This document shows positions 23,403-36,067 of a stretch of 64,000 nt of DNA, piece by piece. This DNA is from Atopsyche davidsoni. Taxonomy: Eukaryota > Arthropoda > Insecta > Trichoptera > Hydrobiosidae. Made by a program: the position numbers and the translations under genes. Position 1 is the stretch's first letter. Each line of letters opens with the position of its first letter. The notes below the pieces were generated by a model. It was given only the letters and a program-made list of their open reading frames with translations, did no database searches and had not been told where the DNA came from. The DNA lies in the NCBI GenBank assembly GCA_022113835.1, contig JAILWY010000012.1:15376001-15440000 (forward strand), read 5' to 3'.

Positions 23403-26400
23403 TATACCTTACTACCGATAAAACAAGCACATACTATCTGTATCGCAGTCTTTTGCTCTCTTAAGTCTTTTTTTACTGCGTGAGTATCAAAGTCTTACCA
23501 TAAAAGAAAGAAACTGGCTGGAAATAGCACACTTTTCCAGAGTTTAAACCTCACTGGTCCAAAAACAGAAATTTAAATTAATCATATTTTTTATGAGTTT
23601 TGTACTTACAATTATCAGTTTAGTTTCATACATAATAAATGAGTTTATTTTAGGAACAGAATGATGTAGTTTTTTTTTTCTCAGGCTAAACCACGATCGA
23701 AGTAGCTAAGTTCATACTAGTATTGACCGTGAAAGCTGACGGTTTTAGTTTAGTACTAATTAAAAATAATTAAAATTTTAATACTAATTAAAAATCCTAA
23801 GTAAATGCACAATTTCTCAAAAAATAAATCATATAAGAAGTCTTAGATGTGTTTTAACATGATTTATATTTCAAGGTGTTAATATTTTCCAAATTATTTT
23901 TTATAAAGAAAACTTAAATTAACTTTAAACTCAAAAAATCTCTTTAAAATGTATCACGCACGCATGTTTTTTTTAAAACCCTGAAAAAAAGCCTTATTTG
24001 ACAATAGACCTGACTTTTGAGTTGGTGTTCTACCACAAATATATATTGTAAAAGATAAATAGGTTAGTACATTTTTTTACGTCGTAAATTTCTCTTGAAA
24101 AGTTTTATATAACACATTATGCTAAACAGTTAATAAATAGCAACATTAAAAAACAAAGTGTCCTTTTCTTGAAAGCTTGCTAATAAATAAAAATGGTAAT
24201 CCACGATCTCAAAATATTTTATCAACGTGAAAATAAAACAGCCTAAATTGTCCATAAATCAAAGCAGCCTTAAATAAATCACAGATTTATTCGTGGAAAT
24301 ATCCAAAGGCATAAAAAAGATAATTTGACGTTTAAAGTTTAAATATACTGGAAATTAAAAACAAATAATTGAATAGTCGAGGCTTTGGTTAAAAAATATA
24401 TTTATAAAAACACATAATGAAAGAGTGTATCGGACGACCTTCGGCAAAGTAAAAGTTATCAGCCTGACCCGAGTCTCTTGGCCAGGATTCCTAACCATTA
24501 TTTTATCAATGGAATATTATTACATCTATTACACGTAGGTCTACTTATGCACGAGTATATTATGCCTACCAGCTAATGTTATAATACAGACTGATAACCG
24601 CCGTTCTTCGAATTACTTTATTCAACCAAAGCCCGACGAAATAAATGAAATCAAAATATTGCAATTTATATCTGTAAATCAAAGCATGTTGTAGGTACAA
24701 AGAGTGAAGAAAAATTTATTTCACGGTGTATAAGTTCTAAAATAAAATATTCTCAGCGATGTTTACAATTTATTCCATAGTTTGGTTATTTATTTATATT
24801 ATTTTATATAAATATTTAAGGGGTTCATTACACATCGATTAATCTATTTTCATGTTTTTTTTTTGCATCCCAAAGGAGGATGCAGTTTATACTTGATACA
24901 CATGTACGTACAATGAATCATTTTAAATAGCACTTTCAAATTCTAGGCCATACAGACCAAGGAATTAATTATTATTGTATAACAAACTTGTTTTTTTTAG
25001 ACTCAGTGTCTTATAATGAATGAAGTCTTCGCATTTACATATTTTTAATCAAACACTTTACCTTCTTCTGACAGCATTAATAATTTATTATATTTATTAT
25101 GAATGGACGAGTCGGTAGGTTCCTAAACGAAGGTACAGTATTTGAATAAACCCAATTCGTAACACGTGTCACATCTCACGTGGCCCAAACCGGTTTTTAT
25201 TCAGACCAATTTTCGCATATTCATTTGACTTGCTGATATATTTAAATGCTTTGGCATAATATTTATTTAACCTAATGCTATCAATAAAATAATTGTTTCT
25301 ACTGCATATAATCATCTTAGCAATCACAATAATGATATTAAAAATACAATAAAACAAACATCAGAAATTTCATAACAGAAAAAAAAAACTAAGTAAAACA
25401 CAGCTAATGCAACTGCTTGATATTTCACAAAAAACAGGCTACAAAATAATCTTAATAGTTCGAATACAAGCCATTTGGCATTATCTAAATGGACATAATA
25501 CGTTACTAATAGTTTGATTTCACGCGAGGAATTCTCGTATACGAAATCGTATTATAAAAAATCTCCCGGAGTCACGTACCGCAGTCGTGCGTTATTACCG
25601 TACTTTACATACTTAATACTTAAACTAAATTGATGGAATATATTCGCTGTCACCCAAGCCTCGTGCCTTGCATTATGATACCCGATACTGGCCAAACAAC
25701 AATAGATAACCGCACACTTTTTTGTTTAAACAGCGCATTAAATAAAATGACTTTGTGCTTTACATGGACAACCAGTCTCATATGCAAAAATATGGAAATT
25801 CACAAGTTTACGTGTAAGATTCATTCAAGCATCATGTATTGAGCTAGAATTTAAAAAGGCTGTAAATATACATTCGGGTAGGAAAAAAACATTGTTTGAA
25901 ATACCGATAGTAAAAGATGCATTTCATTGTTGCATTAAAACCTCAACAAGGCTACTCTGTAGAAGGTTGGGGTGCTCAAAGAAAACGTGGCCTCAATCTT
26001 TTAATAATGTATATTTGCTTGAAAACAAAAAAAAACTGTCACCATCCGTCCAATTCATTAACACATTATGTCTTAATGAACTTACGTATGTCTTGATCAT
26101 TAATAATATTAAAAATTGCCATCGGTCTTTGCTGAATATACCATCTTCGGCCTACCCGCACCCCGACGCCCCACAGGTAAAAATTATACAACTAAATGTT
26201 ACAGCGTTTCCTCTAAATGTATTCGTTTTTACTAACTTAACCTAACACATAAATGATCTGCAAGATTAGGACATGCTCGAAGATTCAATTACACATAACT
26301 TTAAAGCCATTATTTTTAAAAACCCCTTGAACTCATAAATTTCAAAAACTTATTTTAAACGATAATTTTTTTTAACATTTGAATACCGTATAAAAATCAT

Positions 26401-27880
26401 GTAAATTTGACTTAAGTGTTATAATTAAGAAATCTTGGTTTTATAGCTTTATTTAATACTGAGTAAAATTGTCCTTGATAGTTTGAATTTTGATTTATTT
26501 TTCATGTAACTTCATATGTTATACTAAAATATATAAGCAAATCGATATTAACATTTCGTTGGAATTAAATAATTAAATTTAAATTTCTAATTAAAAAAAC
26601 AAATATAAATACGAATTTCTCCTCATTTAATACAATATAAAAATTAAAGAGATAATAAAATCCTCTTTTTATTTTTGAATATTGATATTTCTGAGTTGTG
26701 CCATTGTGTATCGGTAATTCAATCATTCAGATTCATTATGGTAATAACGCTTGCATCCTCGACTCGGAGTATCAATTTCAGAACATTAGTTTCCTAAGCC
26801 ATCGCTTTGGTATTACTTTTGTACATCTAGCATTACCATGAAACCTGCAAAGACTAAAGTATTTTTTAAAAAATGCATAAATATTATTAGTTTTTTTTTT
26901 AAAATACTTTTAATATTATAAGTATTTCAGAAGTTAAGCTGATGACCTGAAATAGGATATTATTGTTCACATACAAAAAGTCTCGATAGTGGCAAAGATT
27001 TGACAAAAAAATATTTATACATGAATTATGAGAGATGGGCGATTAGGACTGTAACAAAATTAAAACTTAAATTATTTGCAATAAAAAAGGTAGAATCCAT
27101 CATCTACTTTTCATGATGTACATTCTATGTGGTGTTCTTTTAAAGTGTATTAAATTATTATTTTAATAAATAGAAAAGTTTGAATTTCAGAAATACTACT
27201 TTTTAGTTTAAGTATGTATTTTTTTAATTTTGATTAATTAATCACTCTTTTAAAATATTGATTTAATCAAAACACAAATTTATCTTCAAATATCAAATGA
27301 TCATGATTGAAGTGTATTTTCCGTAAAATATTTTTTATGTATATTTTAATTCATAACTTTAAAAATTACTTTATAGCTCTTGGATCACGACCGTTATTAC
27401 TTAATCATTTATTATTTTTATTATTTCCTGCTTAAAAAACATTTTAAAAGTTCGTTATTAATGCTTTTATCACAAATTGTAAGTCCTATTATTATGTACT
27501 TATTTGCCTAGTAAAGTATTTTTTTATAAATTTGCTGACAATAGCTTATTTTCATTTGAGAAACTTTACAATCCAGGACCTTGTAAATTATTTTTAACTG
27601 TATGTCCTCCATAGTTTTTGTATGTCACAGGTTTTTCCCTGATCATACATGACCAAAAACAGTTTTTTGTCGACGCCCAAGTTCAGATGATATAAATATC
27701 ACAGTATTCTGAAAAAGTTTAAGACAGTTTGCAACCAATGAAAATATTTCAGGTGCAATTTCAACTGTGCTAAGTTTGTAACGTCAAAGCATTTTCTTTG
27801 TCCTTGAACCTCTTATAATTTTGAACATAATTCAAAAAAATTTGCTCTACCTGAATTTGAGCTCGAAATCTCACGGTTGC
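23403..27880. other. AT-rich noncoding
   Basis: No gene recognised. A mildly GC-richer patch lies at 24425-24620. A 117-codon plus frame at 25892-26245 ends in a short GC-rich stretch with CAGGTAAAA at about 26175, which resembles a splice donor, but no acceptor or known domain precedes it. The remainder is AT-rich. Confidence 0.5.
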
Positions 27881-28138
27881 TTAGTATGACTCTGACTGCT
27901 GAGCACGAGAAATTTTGAGTTGCACAGGCGCTGCTGTCATGGGGAGGCTGTCGGTAGCAGTTCTCGCCAAGTCTGACCAGAGTGTGGGCGATCTACTTCG
28001 TGGGCGAATTGCTTCTATTCGTCCTTGGACTAGAAGTCTTTTCATGCTGTCTTCCCGCCTGACGGCTCGCTCAAAGTATTTCGGAATTCTCAGCCGCACG
28101 AGAGGCGAGAGATGCTGTCGAATGTTAACTTGTTGCAT
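27881..28138 (-). pseudogene. C-terminal tail of a non-LTR retrotransposon polymerase
   Basis: The minus-strand frame contains RIPKYFERAVRREDSMKRLL, VQGRIEAIRPRSRSPTLWSD and a downstream ATDSLP segment. This pattern (RRxDSxxRLxVQGRxEGxRxRGRSPxRWxD) is characteristic of the region after the reverse transcriptase domain in many arthropod non-LTR elements. The reverse transcriptase and endonuclease domains are absent and an in-frame end follows, so this is a dead 5'-truncated fragment. The plus-strand frame over the same bases is a shadow. Confidence 0.65.
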
Positions 28139-29130
28139 ATTGACACATCAACAACTGCACTGGCGCATTAAAGACCGTAGGTGACGAAGGAAGCATCGGC
28201 TGCTATATTCGGTTTTTCAGGAGTCTTTTTTACATGTATAGACAACTCTGCCTAACTATATAGTCTTTCCAGGTAGCACTGTATCAATTTTTTCCCTCAT
28301 AAACAAACGCCAGTGATATGAGTATGTATCACTGCCAACGTATTATTATTTTTCTTAAAGTCTTGAACTCATATTAATTCACAAATTTCAAATACTATTG
28401 CGCATATTGCGTTAGTTAGTATTGCATATTAGTTATACACAATAACTACTTGCTATCACCAATTTTTATCAAAAAGTATTAATGAATATTAATGATTTCT
28501 ACTATATTCAGTTTTAATTATCAAAAGGGATTTGGTTCAATATTTATAATAAATTGAATACCGGAATAACTTTTACTACTTGCCTTGCCTGCCATCCAAA
28601 AAAATGTCCATTGTGTATATAGATTTGAGTCCTACCTGTGTTACGATAAAACCTGTCGAGCATGTTGTGTGTGTACTGTGAAATCAAAACTATTGCGTGC
28701 AATGTATAATAACGAGCACACACTGCACTTCTTTGTTGAGCTAGCCTGGCTGAGTTGTTCGATTATCACTCGCGCCAGGGTTAGAATGCTAATGGTCCAA
28801 ATTTATGTAGATTAAACCGTGACTGATCAAGGCCAGCCAAGATGGTTGGTGACGTCACACATTGTTCAGAGGACCAGCGGATCCATATTCATACCGGCCT
28901 ATTGCGCCGAACAGGCTTGGCGGACGGCGAACGTAACGGTGTCGTTTATTCTTCCAATAATCTTTCGCTCGTGCTGCCCATGTTTTGCGCTTTATTGCTG
29001 CTGTGTGATGAACGTTATAAGCTTTTTTTATACTATTATCATATGTATAATTCGGAGATATTCAATAATCAAACAGGCGATCAAGCAGTTATACGTCATG
29101 TAGGAGACATCCTGTATGAGAGATAAGCTA
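28139..29130. promoter_or_regulatory. mixed island with CRE and CCAAGATGG
   Basis: The part at 28800-29010 is distinctly GC-richer and carries CCAAGATGG (YY1/Pho-like) at about 28837 and TGACGTCA at 28850-28857. Frames of 76 and two of 94 codons here have no recognised domain. Candidate enhancer or promoter; no transcript evidence. Confidence 0.3.
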
Positions 29131-30940
29131 TACCGTTGACTTTTTAGAATTGCAATTTTTTACAGAAAAGTACGTACGGCCTTTGTACAAGAACAGGACG
29201 CTAACCTGCATCTAGATTATGAGCTTCCTTGTCTAATGTAAAACGATCATTAGCCTAACAAAAACTCGTTTATAAAGAATTTAGGGAAAAAAATACAATT
29301 ATTTTATTGCGTACATATATTTATTAAATACAACTAATAAACTCACACATAAGCCTTAACACTCAAGAAAAATTGAGACTAAAAACAAGATTAAAATCAA
29401 ACGCATATTATTTACAGGATAATATACATAAAATATAAAAAGTATGTGACCTAAAAAAGTGATTAAAACATGTTAAGGATTATGGTAATAAATGGTATGA
29501 GTGTTGGGCAAATTTTAAGAACGTTTCTATCTAAAACGATATATAATAAATTGTACTTTGATGTATTGTAAATTATGTATACAACATAATAAATAATCAT
29601 TGTCATTTTAATATTGTAATTGTTTTTAGTTTCGCAAAGTCTGATTAATAGTTTCCTAGTTACTGTAGGAGGAGCGAGTATCTCGTGATAAACTGCAACG
29701 TCTTCGAATCACTTACGTTTGATTGCTCTTTTGATTGTGCCCCCAATAAAATACACATGAATCGCGCTGGTCATGATATCTTCATTGCACAAAGCTAATT
29801 GAAGGCCTGGCAAGCTGATTTTTATTGCATTTTAAACAACTTAATTGCGCCAGCCTTCTAAACTAAACAATATATTATTTGATCTATTTTTTAATGATAA
29901 AAACATAACGTATTTTTCAACCCTACAATTAATTGTTTTAATATAATTCAACATGTAGATAAGATCTATCTACTAAAGGATGTAGTTAGACTCAAGGTCA
30001 ATTAATCGTAGTAAATTTTGGTGGATTTTGCTTCTCACTATATAAATATTTAGCAATTATCTTGGCACTACCTCGTAACGTGCGACTTCAATCAATTTTT
30101 ATTCTGTCTTAATTTTTAGTCTGATTTGAAATTTTGAAACATACTTCAATTTACTCAAGCAAATTATAAACTATTCTCAATTTTTTTTACACATAATTAC
30201 TTCTTTACTATTTAAAAATTTAGTTTGTTAACCAACGTTTTCTATGAATAACGGATATCCCGGAGTATGCAAGGTATTCAGGCTATGGAAATATGCCAAA
30301 TGTGATTTATGATATTAGACCATAACAGATCATGAAACATTGGGTGTTTTTTTTTTTGTAATTGTTATCTCTAGACACATGCATGAAATTGGCAGTTTTT
30401 AAAAAGACTAGAGTAACATTTTACAAACAAGATATCCGCCTTGTTTGTATATTAGGAATCAAGTTATCGTCGTACTTTTTTAATAATTTGCCTGCATATT
30501 TATTAAAACAATATTTATTTAGTTTTAAACAAAGAGTATTGTGAGGTTAGTAGGTATGTGATTACAATTTCAATCCGGGTTGTTTGCTAGTTTATTTTGG
30601 TTAAATGCAATAAACAAACTTTCTAACCATGACGGCATTGTTATTTCAGTGCATAAAAATATCTTGTCGAATTTTTAAAAAAATTACATACCTATTAGGC
30701 AAATTACAATCGACATCAATGACAGCATATATCAGGTAAAACAGAAAATTTTTGTTATAGACGTTTTTTTTGTTGTTGATAAACTGTTACTTTTAAATCA
30801 CAGTGTATAAATAATAAAGAATCTTAAAACAACAACCAGTTGTATATATAAAAAATATGTATGTATACGCAGTTTATCATGTAAAAATTTTAATAATAGC
30901 AAAACGTGTGACTAAAAAAACCGTTGGCTATTATAATTAC
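29131..30940. other. AT-rich noncoding
   Basis: No gene or element recognised. A small GC-richer patch lies at 29660-29780. The 60-codon frame at 30362-30544 has no domain. Confidence 0.55.
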
Positions 30941-31290
30941 TGTTAGCGCAAGTAAAAATGTAAATATATGTGAGAAATATTCGGAGACTCTCGATTTTGT
31001 TTGTCGATATTCGCATGGTTTTTTCGGTGCGCCGCATTCGTGTCTTCGGGCCAGGTTTTTATGTACTCGGTCAAATTCGAGACATAAATAATATGCTGAC
31101 CTCGCGGTCATGGAGTGTTTTTTGCATCGTATTTCAGTCAATATCCCGCCTACGACTGAGATAATAGAAAATTGCACGAAGATTTTGGCCGCGCAGGATA
31201 CTTGCGGACTTTTCGATCGCGTTGTGATCCAACGCCTACTCGGTGGATGGATAACTCTCACTTTTCATAGTGAGAAAACAATTAATGCCG
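30941..31290. other. GC-richer island, candidate conserved noncoding element
   Basis: A balanced-composition block with overlapping frames on both strands (123 codons minus, 64 and 78 codons plus), none with a recognisable domain. The overlap on both strands indicates composition rather than coding. Confidence 0.35.
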
Positions 31291-32542
31291 TATTTGATGT
31301 TCACCTACAAGAATATTTATATATTGAAAATTTCATCTCATTGTGACATTTTCATTAAAATTTATACAATTATTACTGTTCCTAACGACCGAATCAAATT
31401 AGCTAGACAACTTGTTTCAATCCGGTTTTTTTCCTTTTACAAATTTATTGTGTATAGAAAATATTTTTTATGTAGTGCATTTCATACCCTTGAATCCTTA
31501 TTACTGACTGAGATATCTTGGATTGAGTTTAGTTCTTCGAGAGGTTTTACATTTGCTTTGAATGTATCAAAAAATACACAATAATATTGTGACCGATTTA
31601 TACTGATAAATAATATTCACAATTTTCCGTATCACTCCTTAGTTGTGTTTAGTATTTATATTTTATCCTAAGATCTTCTTATATGTAATTTTATCTTTAC
31701 AATAATATTATTTTTAAGAAAAACAGATTCAGGCCAACAAATGATCTATGGGTTATCACATCCCATATCACAGTCACAAAATACTTAAGTATGCTTTTGC
31801 ACATCTGATAAAAGCTTATCTCTTACTTTAAATCATTAAGAATTTGATGGATGTGTGCAAAATTAAATTTCTGGTTATTTTCATTACATGTTATAAATTA
31901 TTTTATTATTCACAAAATGTGAAACATGTATAAATTTCTACATCACGTAAATAAAAACATCAAATGTGGTTACGGTTTTTCATTAAGGTGGTCTCAAACA
32001 TTAATATTTATGCAGTATTTTTTTATGGTTATCATTTTGCATAAACATTATGCTTTATTGGGAACCAAGTGTTATAAATCACACCAACAAATTGCTAAAA
32101 AAATATATCAAGTTAAATACTCGTGACGTAACACTTTATTAAAATATTTTTTTTTATATTAATTTAAATTTTATAGTGTAACCTGAATTTGTTATTCTTC
32201 GATACAATTTAAATTTCGTTTTATTTTGCTTTGAAATTGGATAGTTTGCCGGCGGCGGATAAAAATAAAGGAAGCCAAAACTTGCTCTTGCGTAATTTAT
32301 CAATTTTGATAAATACGTAATTTATCAAAATTGCACGTATTGCGCTGAAAGCTATTTTTTTTTTTTTTGATGCCCTTGAATACATGTGCGTGATTGTGCA
32401 CGATAATTAGAATGTCGGCCGACGGAGGCTGCATCCGACACCATCGGCTCGTTTGAAACACACAGCGGTCACTTGGCAACGCATCGCGACGACGATCGCT
32501 TCCGACATCTGCCCGACATATTAAAACCGACACGAAGTGATG
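31291..32542. other. AT-rich noncoding with a hairpin and a CG-rich patch
   Basis: A perfect 14-bp-arm hairpin (CAATTTTGATAAAT and complement) lies at 32301-32333. A CG-rich patch at about 32400-32545 precedes the hAT element. The frames here lack domains. Confidence 0.5.
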
Positions 32543-33160
32543 CCGTAGTCCTGTGGTCCCCAACGCTATGCCCGCGGGCACCATGGCGCCCGCCGACCGT
32601 TTTACGTGTGCCCGCCGCTGTGCGACCGAGATAAAAAATATAACTAATATAACTAAAAATAAGTATGTCTATTTTTTGGATTGGCCGTCAATCAGATGCG
32701 TATTTATTACCCATTACGGGTTTATTATATTATTACTAATATGATAAGACACATTAGTTCATACATAGAAGATGATTTGAAGAAACTCTCAGAAAAATAT
32801 CATCCCACACAAATCACGGTGAGTTTCTTTAAATCATCTTCTATGTATGAACTAATGTGCCTAATCATATTAGTAATAAAAATAAGTCAACAGTCAAATG
32901 TTATGAAAAAAATAATATGTAGTAATTAAACAGAAAAATATAAGCAAAAATAATCATATCGTTTTAATTTTCATACTATAATTTATTTTACATGAAAATG
33001 TAAAACAATATTTTATAATATAATTTCGGAATTAAATATTTTTTGTGCACTTAATGTATTCAATAAATATACCTTGAAAAAATAAATGGTGCTCGCCGCC
33101 CGACCGGCATTCTAGAATGTGCTCTTGGGTCCAAAAAGGTTGGGGACCCCTGTCGTAGTC
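32543..33160. mobile_element. hAT-like non-autonomous element with 8-bp duplication
   Basis: The element runs 32551-33152. The left end CTGTGGTCCCCAAC and the complement of the right end CAGGGGTCCCCAACC form the typical hAT-type terminal repeat. The flanking octamers CCGTAGTC (32543-32550) and TCGTAGTC (33153-33160) match at seven of eight positions, the duplication length expected for hAT. Near both ends are GC-rich segments (GCCCGCC and GCTCGCCGCC). No transposase is encoded. Another element is nested inside at 32665-32876. Confidence 0.8.
32654..32887. mobile_element. fold-back derivative of the tRNA-containing family, nested in hAT
   Basis: The 11-base word TAAAAATAAGT at 32654-32664 and 32877-32887 brackets a 212-bp insert. 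Inside, arms 32731-32788 and 32821-32878 are 58-bp near-perfect inverted repeats around a 32-base loop containing CCACACAAATCAC, which is the end of the tRNA-like module. The left part (from about 32662) matches the complement of 63645-63772. It is therefore a tail-to-tail copy of the same family that retains only the 3' region, inserted with an 11-bp duplication. Confidence 0.7.
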
Positions 33161-35524
33161 TATGTGTGAAAAAAAAATGCCTCCAAGCACATCGCACACT
33201 CGCCACGCCAGACGCTATCCCTCCTCTAACCGAACTAGTACTTGTAACTTGAACCAACCAATGAAACCTTCAATTTTTTAAATGAGTTATTTAAAAATAA
33301 ATATTAGTCTTATATTTATTAGTATATTCAAAGGTATTAATTCTGATATCACTTGTTACTGTTGCAAAAATAATGTTGGGGTTTATTTGCAAATAAACCT
33401 TTTCTTCAATTTCAACACATATTTAACACAATTGGATGGTGTTATTTTGGAATGGTTTCACCAAAGCAAATAAATTTTTAGACCTTTATAAGTAATTAGT
33501 TTTGTAAATTCAATACGTTGATATTGTCTCTGCTCAGTATATTACGTATTTTTAATTGAATGCATCCATTTATCAGCTTAAAAGCATTTGTTGCTTAATT
33601 CGATGAGTTTAATATACTTCATTTTAAAAATATTGATAAACAAGCGAACAAAAATAAATTTATTAATGTTAATCACGAAACGGAATTTAGATAAGCAAAT
33701 TCCTTGATTTGTATTTAATTTTAATATAAGTTATATGAATTTTACTAAAAAATATCATTGAAACGGATCGAATTGTGAAATACAGTACAATGTTTAGCAA
33801 CAAATGTATTCCGTTTATAAAAGTATAAATTTTAGCTAAGTTGAGATTGTTTTATAAGCGTCTCATATGTTTATAAAAGTTTTTCTTAAATATAAGTATA
33901 AGTGTGGATTTATAATTTCACTATTTATATTTTTATAGTTATTGAAACATATCATATTTAGTCCGTATCCCGCAGTTACTTCATTTCCTAAAATTTAAAA
34001 CTTTACTTTCTAAAATGACGCGGACCTGAAAACAAAACACGTTATATTATAAAATATAAATATTTCATAAACTCGCGTTCAGTTTATTTTTTTCATAGCC
34101 ATGTAATTTTTGCGTGCACATTATTCATACGCACGCCTAGTATTAGGCAGATGTGGAGCGACCAGTAACGAGCCCCATACATCTGCCTTGCATTAAAAGC
34201 CTAGAGCTGTAACGACTGAATAACTCCAAAGTGTGCAAAATTAACACCTAATTACACAAATTCAGATCGACGTGCACTTTGCAAGCATCCGCTGCAAATT
34301 ATGAGAAAGCCTGCAACCATTCATAACGTATATTCTGTTAAAATGGCTATAAATATTAATTGAATTCTAAATTTTATTGTGCTTCATGTTTTATAAATTA
34401 TAATTATTTACATATCTTAGCAATACGTTTTAAGTTTTTAATATTTTTACAGTCTATAAAACAGTCATCGCCCATATAAATAAAATTTTGTAGGACTTTA
34501 ATATATTGAATAAGAAAAATATGTCGTGTTTGAATTATTAGAAATTGTAATCAACCCACATGACACCTAACACTCAAATAACAACATACTTTTTACTTTA
34601 ATTTATTTATAAAAAAATAACGCTTTTGTAGAACATGGTATTTTTTTTATAAGCTTCTTATATTGGTTTTGTTTTTGAAATTATGTAATGGACACATACA
34701 TATTTTTTAAATTTAATACATATTTGTTAATTAGTTTCAGAAATATATGTATACAAAGTATGAGGTTTACGCTTTTAAGAGTAAATTTTTAGGTTATTTT
34801 TGGTTCTAAATAAATATAATTCTTGGATTAAAAATAAACCACTTCATTCTCTTGCGACGATCAAAATATTGCACTGATGTTTTTGTGGAACGATACGAAC
34901 AAAAAATATTTTTCAATGATTTTAAATACTCAAAACGACATGTATATATAATAGTATAATTAAAACTTGTTTTTAGATCCAGGAATATTCATTAATATCA
35001 AAAAACATTCAGAATAATTTAAAAAAATATTTTTTTCGTAAAAAATATATGACGTATATTAACGTCGTATGTTTATATATTTATGTGGTTTAGATTTATT
35101 TTTAAATAAAAATACTTCATTATTCAGTGCATGGACTAAACTACATTTTGTTTATCCGTTAAAAACGTGCGATTGTCGAGTTGTGAAAAAAATTCTTGCT
35201 AACGGATACAAGAGTAAACACTGCACTCAGGGTCCAAATGATACGCTCTGATATCTAATATAGAAATAATTGCGGACCGCCTCTGTTCACTGTTGCAAAT
35301 GATCACACAAAATTATTTAAAAGCTTTTTTTCTACCAACTAGCTCTATATTTATTATCTTATTTCAACGGCCATAATTTCCTTGACAAAAAATATGACAA
35401 ATTAAATGGTGCATTATTAAAAGTTTGTTTTAACCCTTTAAAGTACTCTTCAAACTTTTATACATTTTATTGTCAGTTACGAACGATATTTTGTAATTAT
35501 TTTTAGATTTTAATTTTTTTTGTG
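33161..35524. other. AT-rich noncoding
   Basis: No gene or repeat recognised. The short frames at 33282 and 35069 have no domain. A small GC-richer patch lies at 34125-34300. Confidence 0.6.
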
Positions 35525-35536
35525 TAATTATATTAT
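35525..35536. repeat. target-site duplication, left, of Penelope insertion
   Basis: TAATTATATTAT, repeated exactly at 39797-39808. Confidence 0.8.
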
Positions 35537-35693
35537 GTTGTTGAGGGACAAGGCATTTGCATGGTGAAGATCCATTAATATAATGAAATAAGTAAACTTT
35601 TTATTTATATCTTCACATTGAGTTTATTTTTATTATTTGCATTACTAGTTTCAACCTTATAACCAGGTCATCATCAGATGCACGACTTAAACT
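35537..35693 (-). repeat. Penelope pseudo-LTR, left copy
   Basis: A 157-bp segment repeated at 38462-38618 in the same orientation. It includes the first 13 codons of the polymerase gene (MDLHHANALSLNN) and a hammerhead ribozyme motif. In the element's own direction this is the downstream terminal repeat. Confidence 0.9.
35639..35681 (-). ncRNA. hammerhead ribozyme, left pseudo-LTR
   Basis: On the minus strand the 43 bases contain the invariant core CTGATGA and GAAA. Stem I is GCAT/ATGC (extendable by one T-A pair), stem II is GACCT/AGGTT with a 7-base loop, and stem III is reduced to the self-complementary CTAG followed by TA at the expected cleavage position. Short-stem-III hammerheads that work as dimers are known from Penelope-like elements. 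Self-cleavage of this copy is inferred, not shown. One U separates the core from stem II. Confidence 0.8.
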
Positions 35694-36067
35694 AGCAAAA
35701 TATAGAAATAACATATGCTTAAATACAAATAACAGGATACTGGTAACAATAAATTTTTTTGGCAAAATAGGTGAGGGTTATACAATTAGTTAAAATTAGA
35801 GGAGGGTTATACAATTAATTAAGTTTATGGACAACAAAGTTTTAATTAGTGTTTGTCAAACAAGTAAAAATAATAATAAAATAAAATAATAATAATAATA
35901 AAATAATATAACAATAAATTAAATTAAATTAAATTAAAACTAAAAATAACAATAAAGAATAATAATCAAAAAAAAATAATAATCAATAAAATAATAACAA
36001 TATTGATAAACTGATAATAATAATAATAATAATAATAATAATAGTAATAATAGTCAAAGTAAATAAA
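35694..36067 (-). other. Penelope 3' untranslated region, AT-rich
   Basis: Follows the polymerase stop codon in the element's direction. It holds TAA/ATT trinucleotide runs (about 35880-36050) and a tandemly repeated GAGGGTTATACAATTA word at 35770-35820. The same sequence, inverted, lies at 39284-39683. Confidence 0.85.

Noticed and set aside
25892..26245. 117-codon frame with a donor-like CAGGTAAAA near 26175
   Set aside because: No acceptor, no domain and AT-driven composition over most of its length; only about 40 bases look coding-like.
27915..28184. 89-codon plus-strand frame
   Set aside because: Shadow of the minus-strand non-LTR polymerase tail, which has the recognisable motif.
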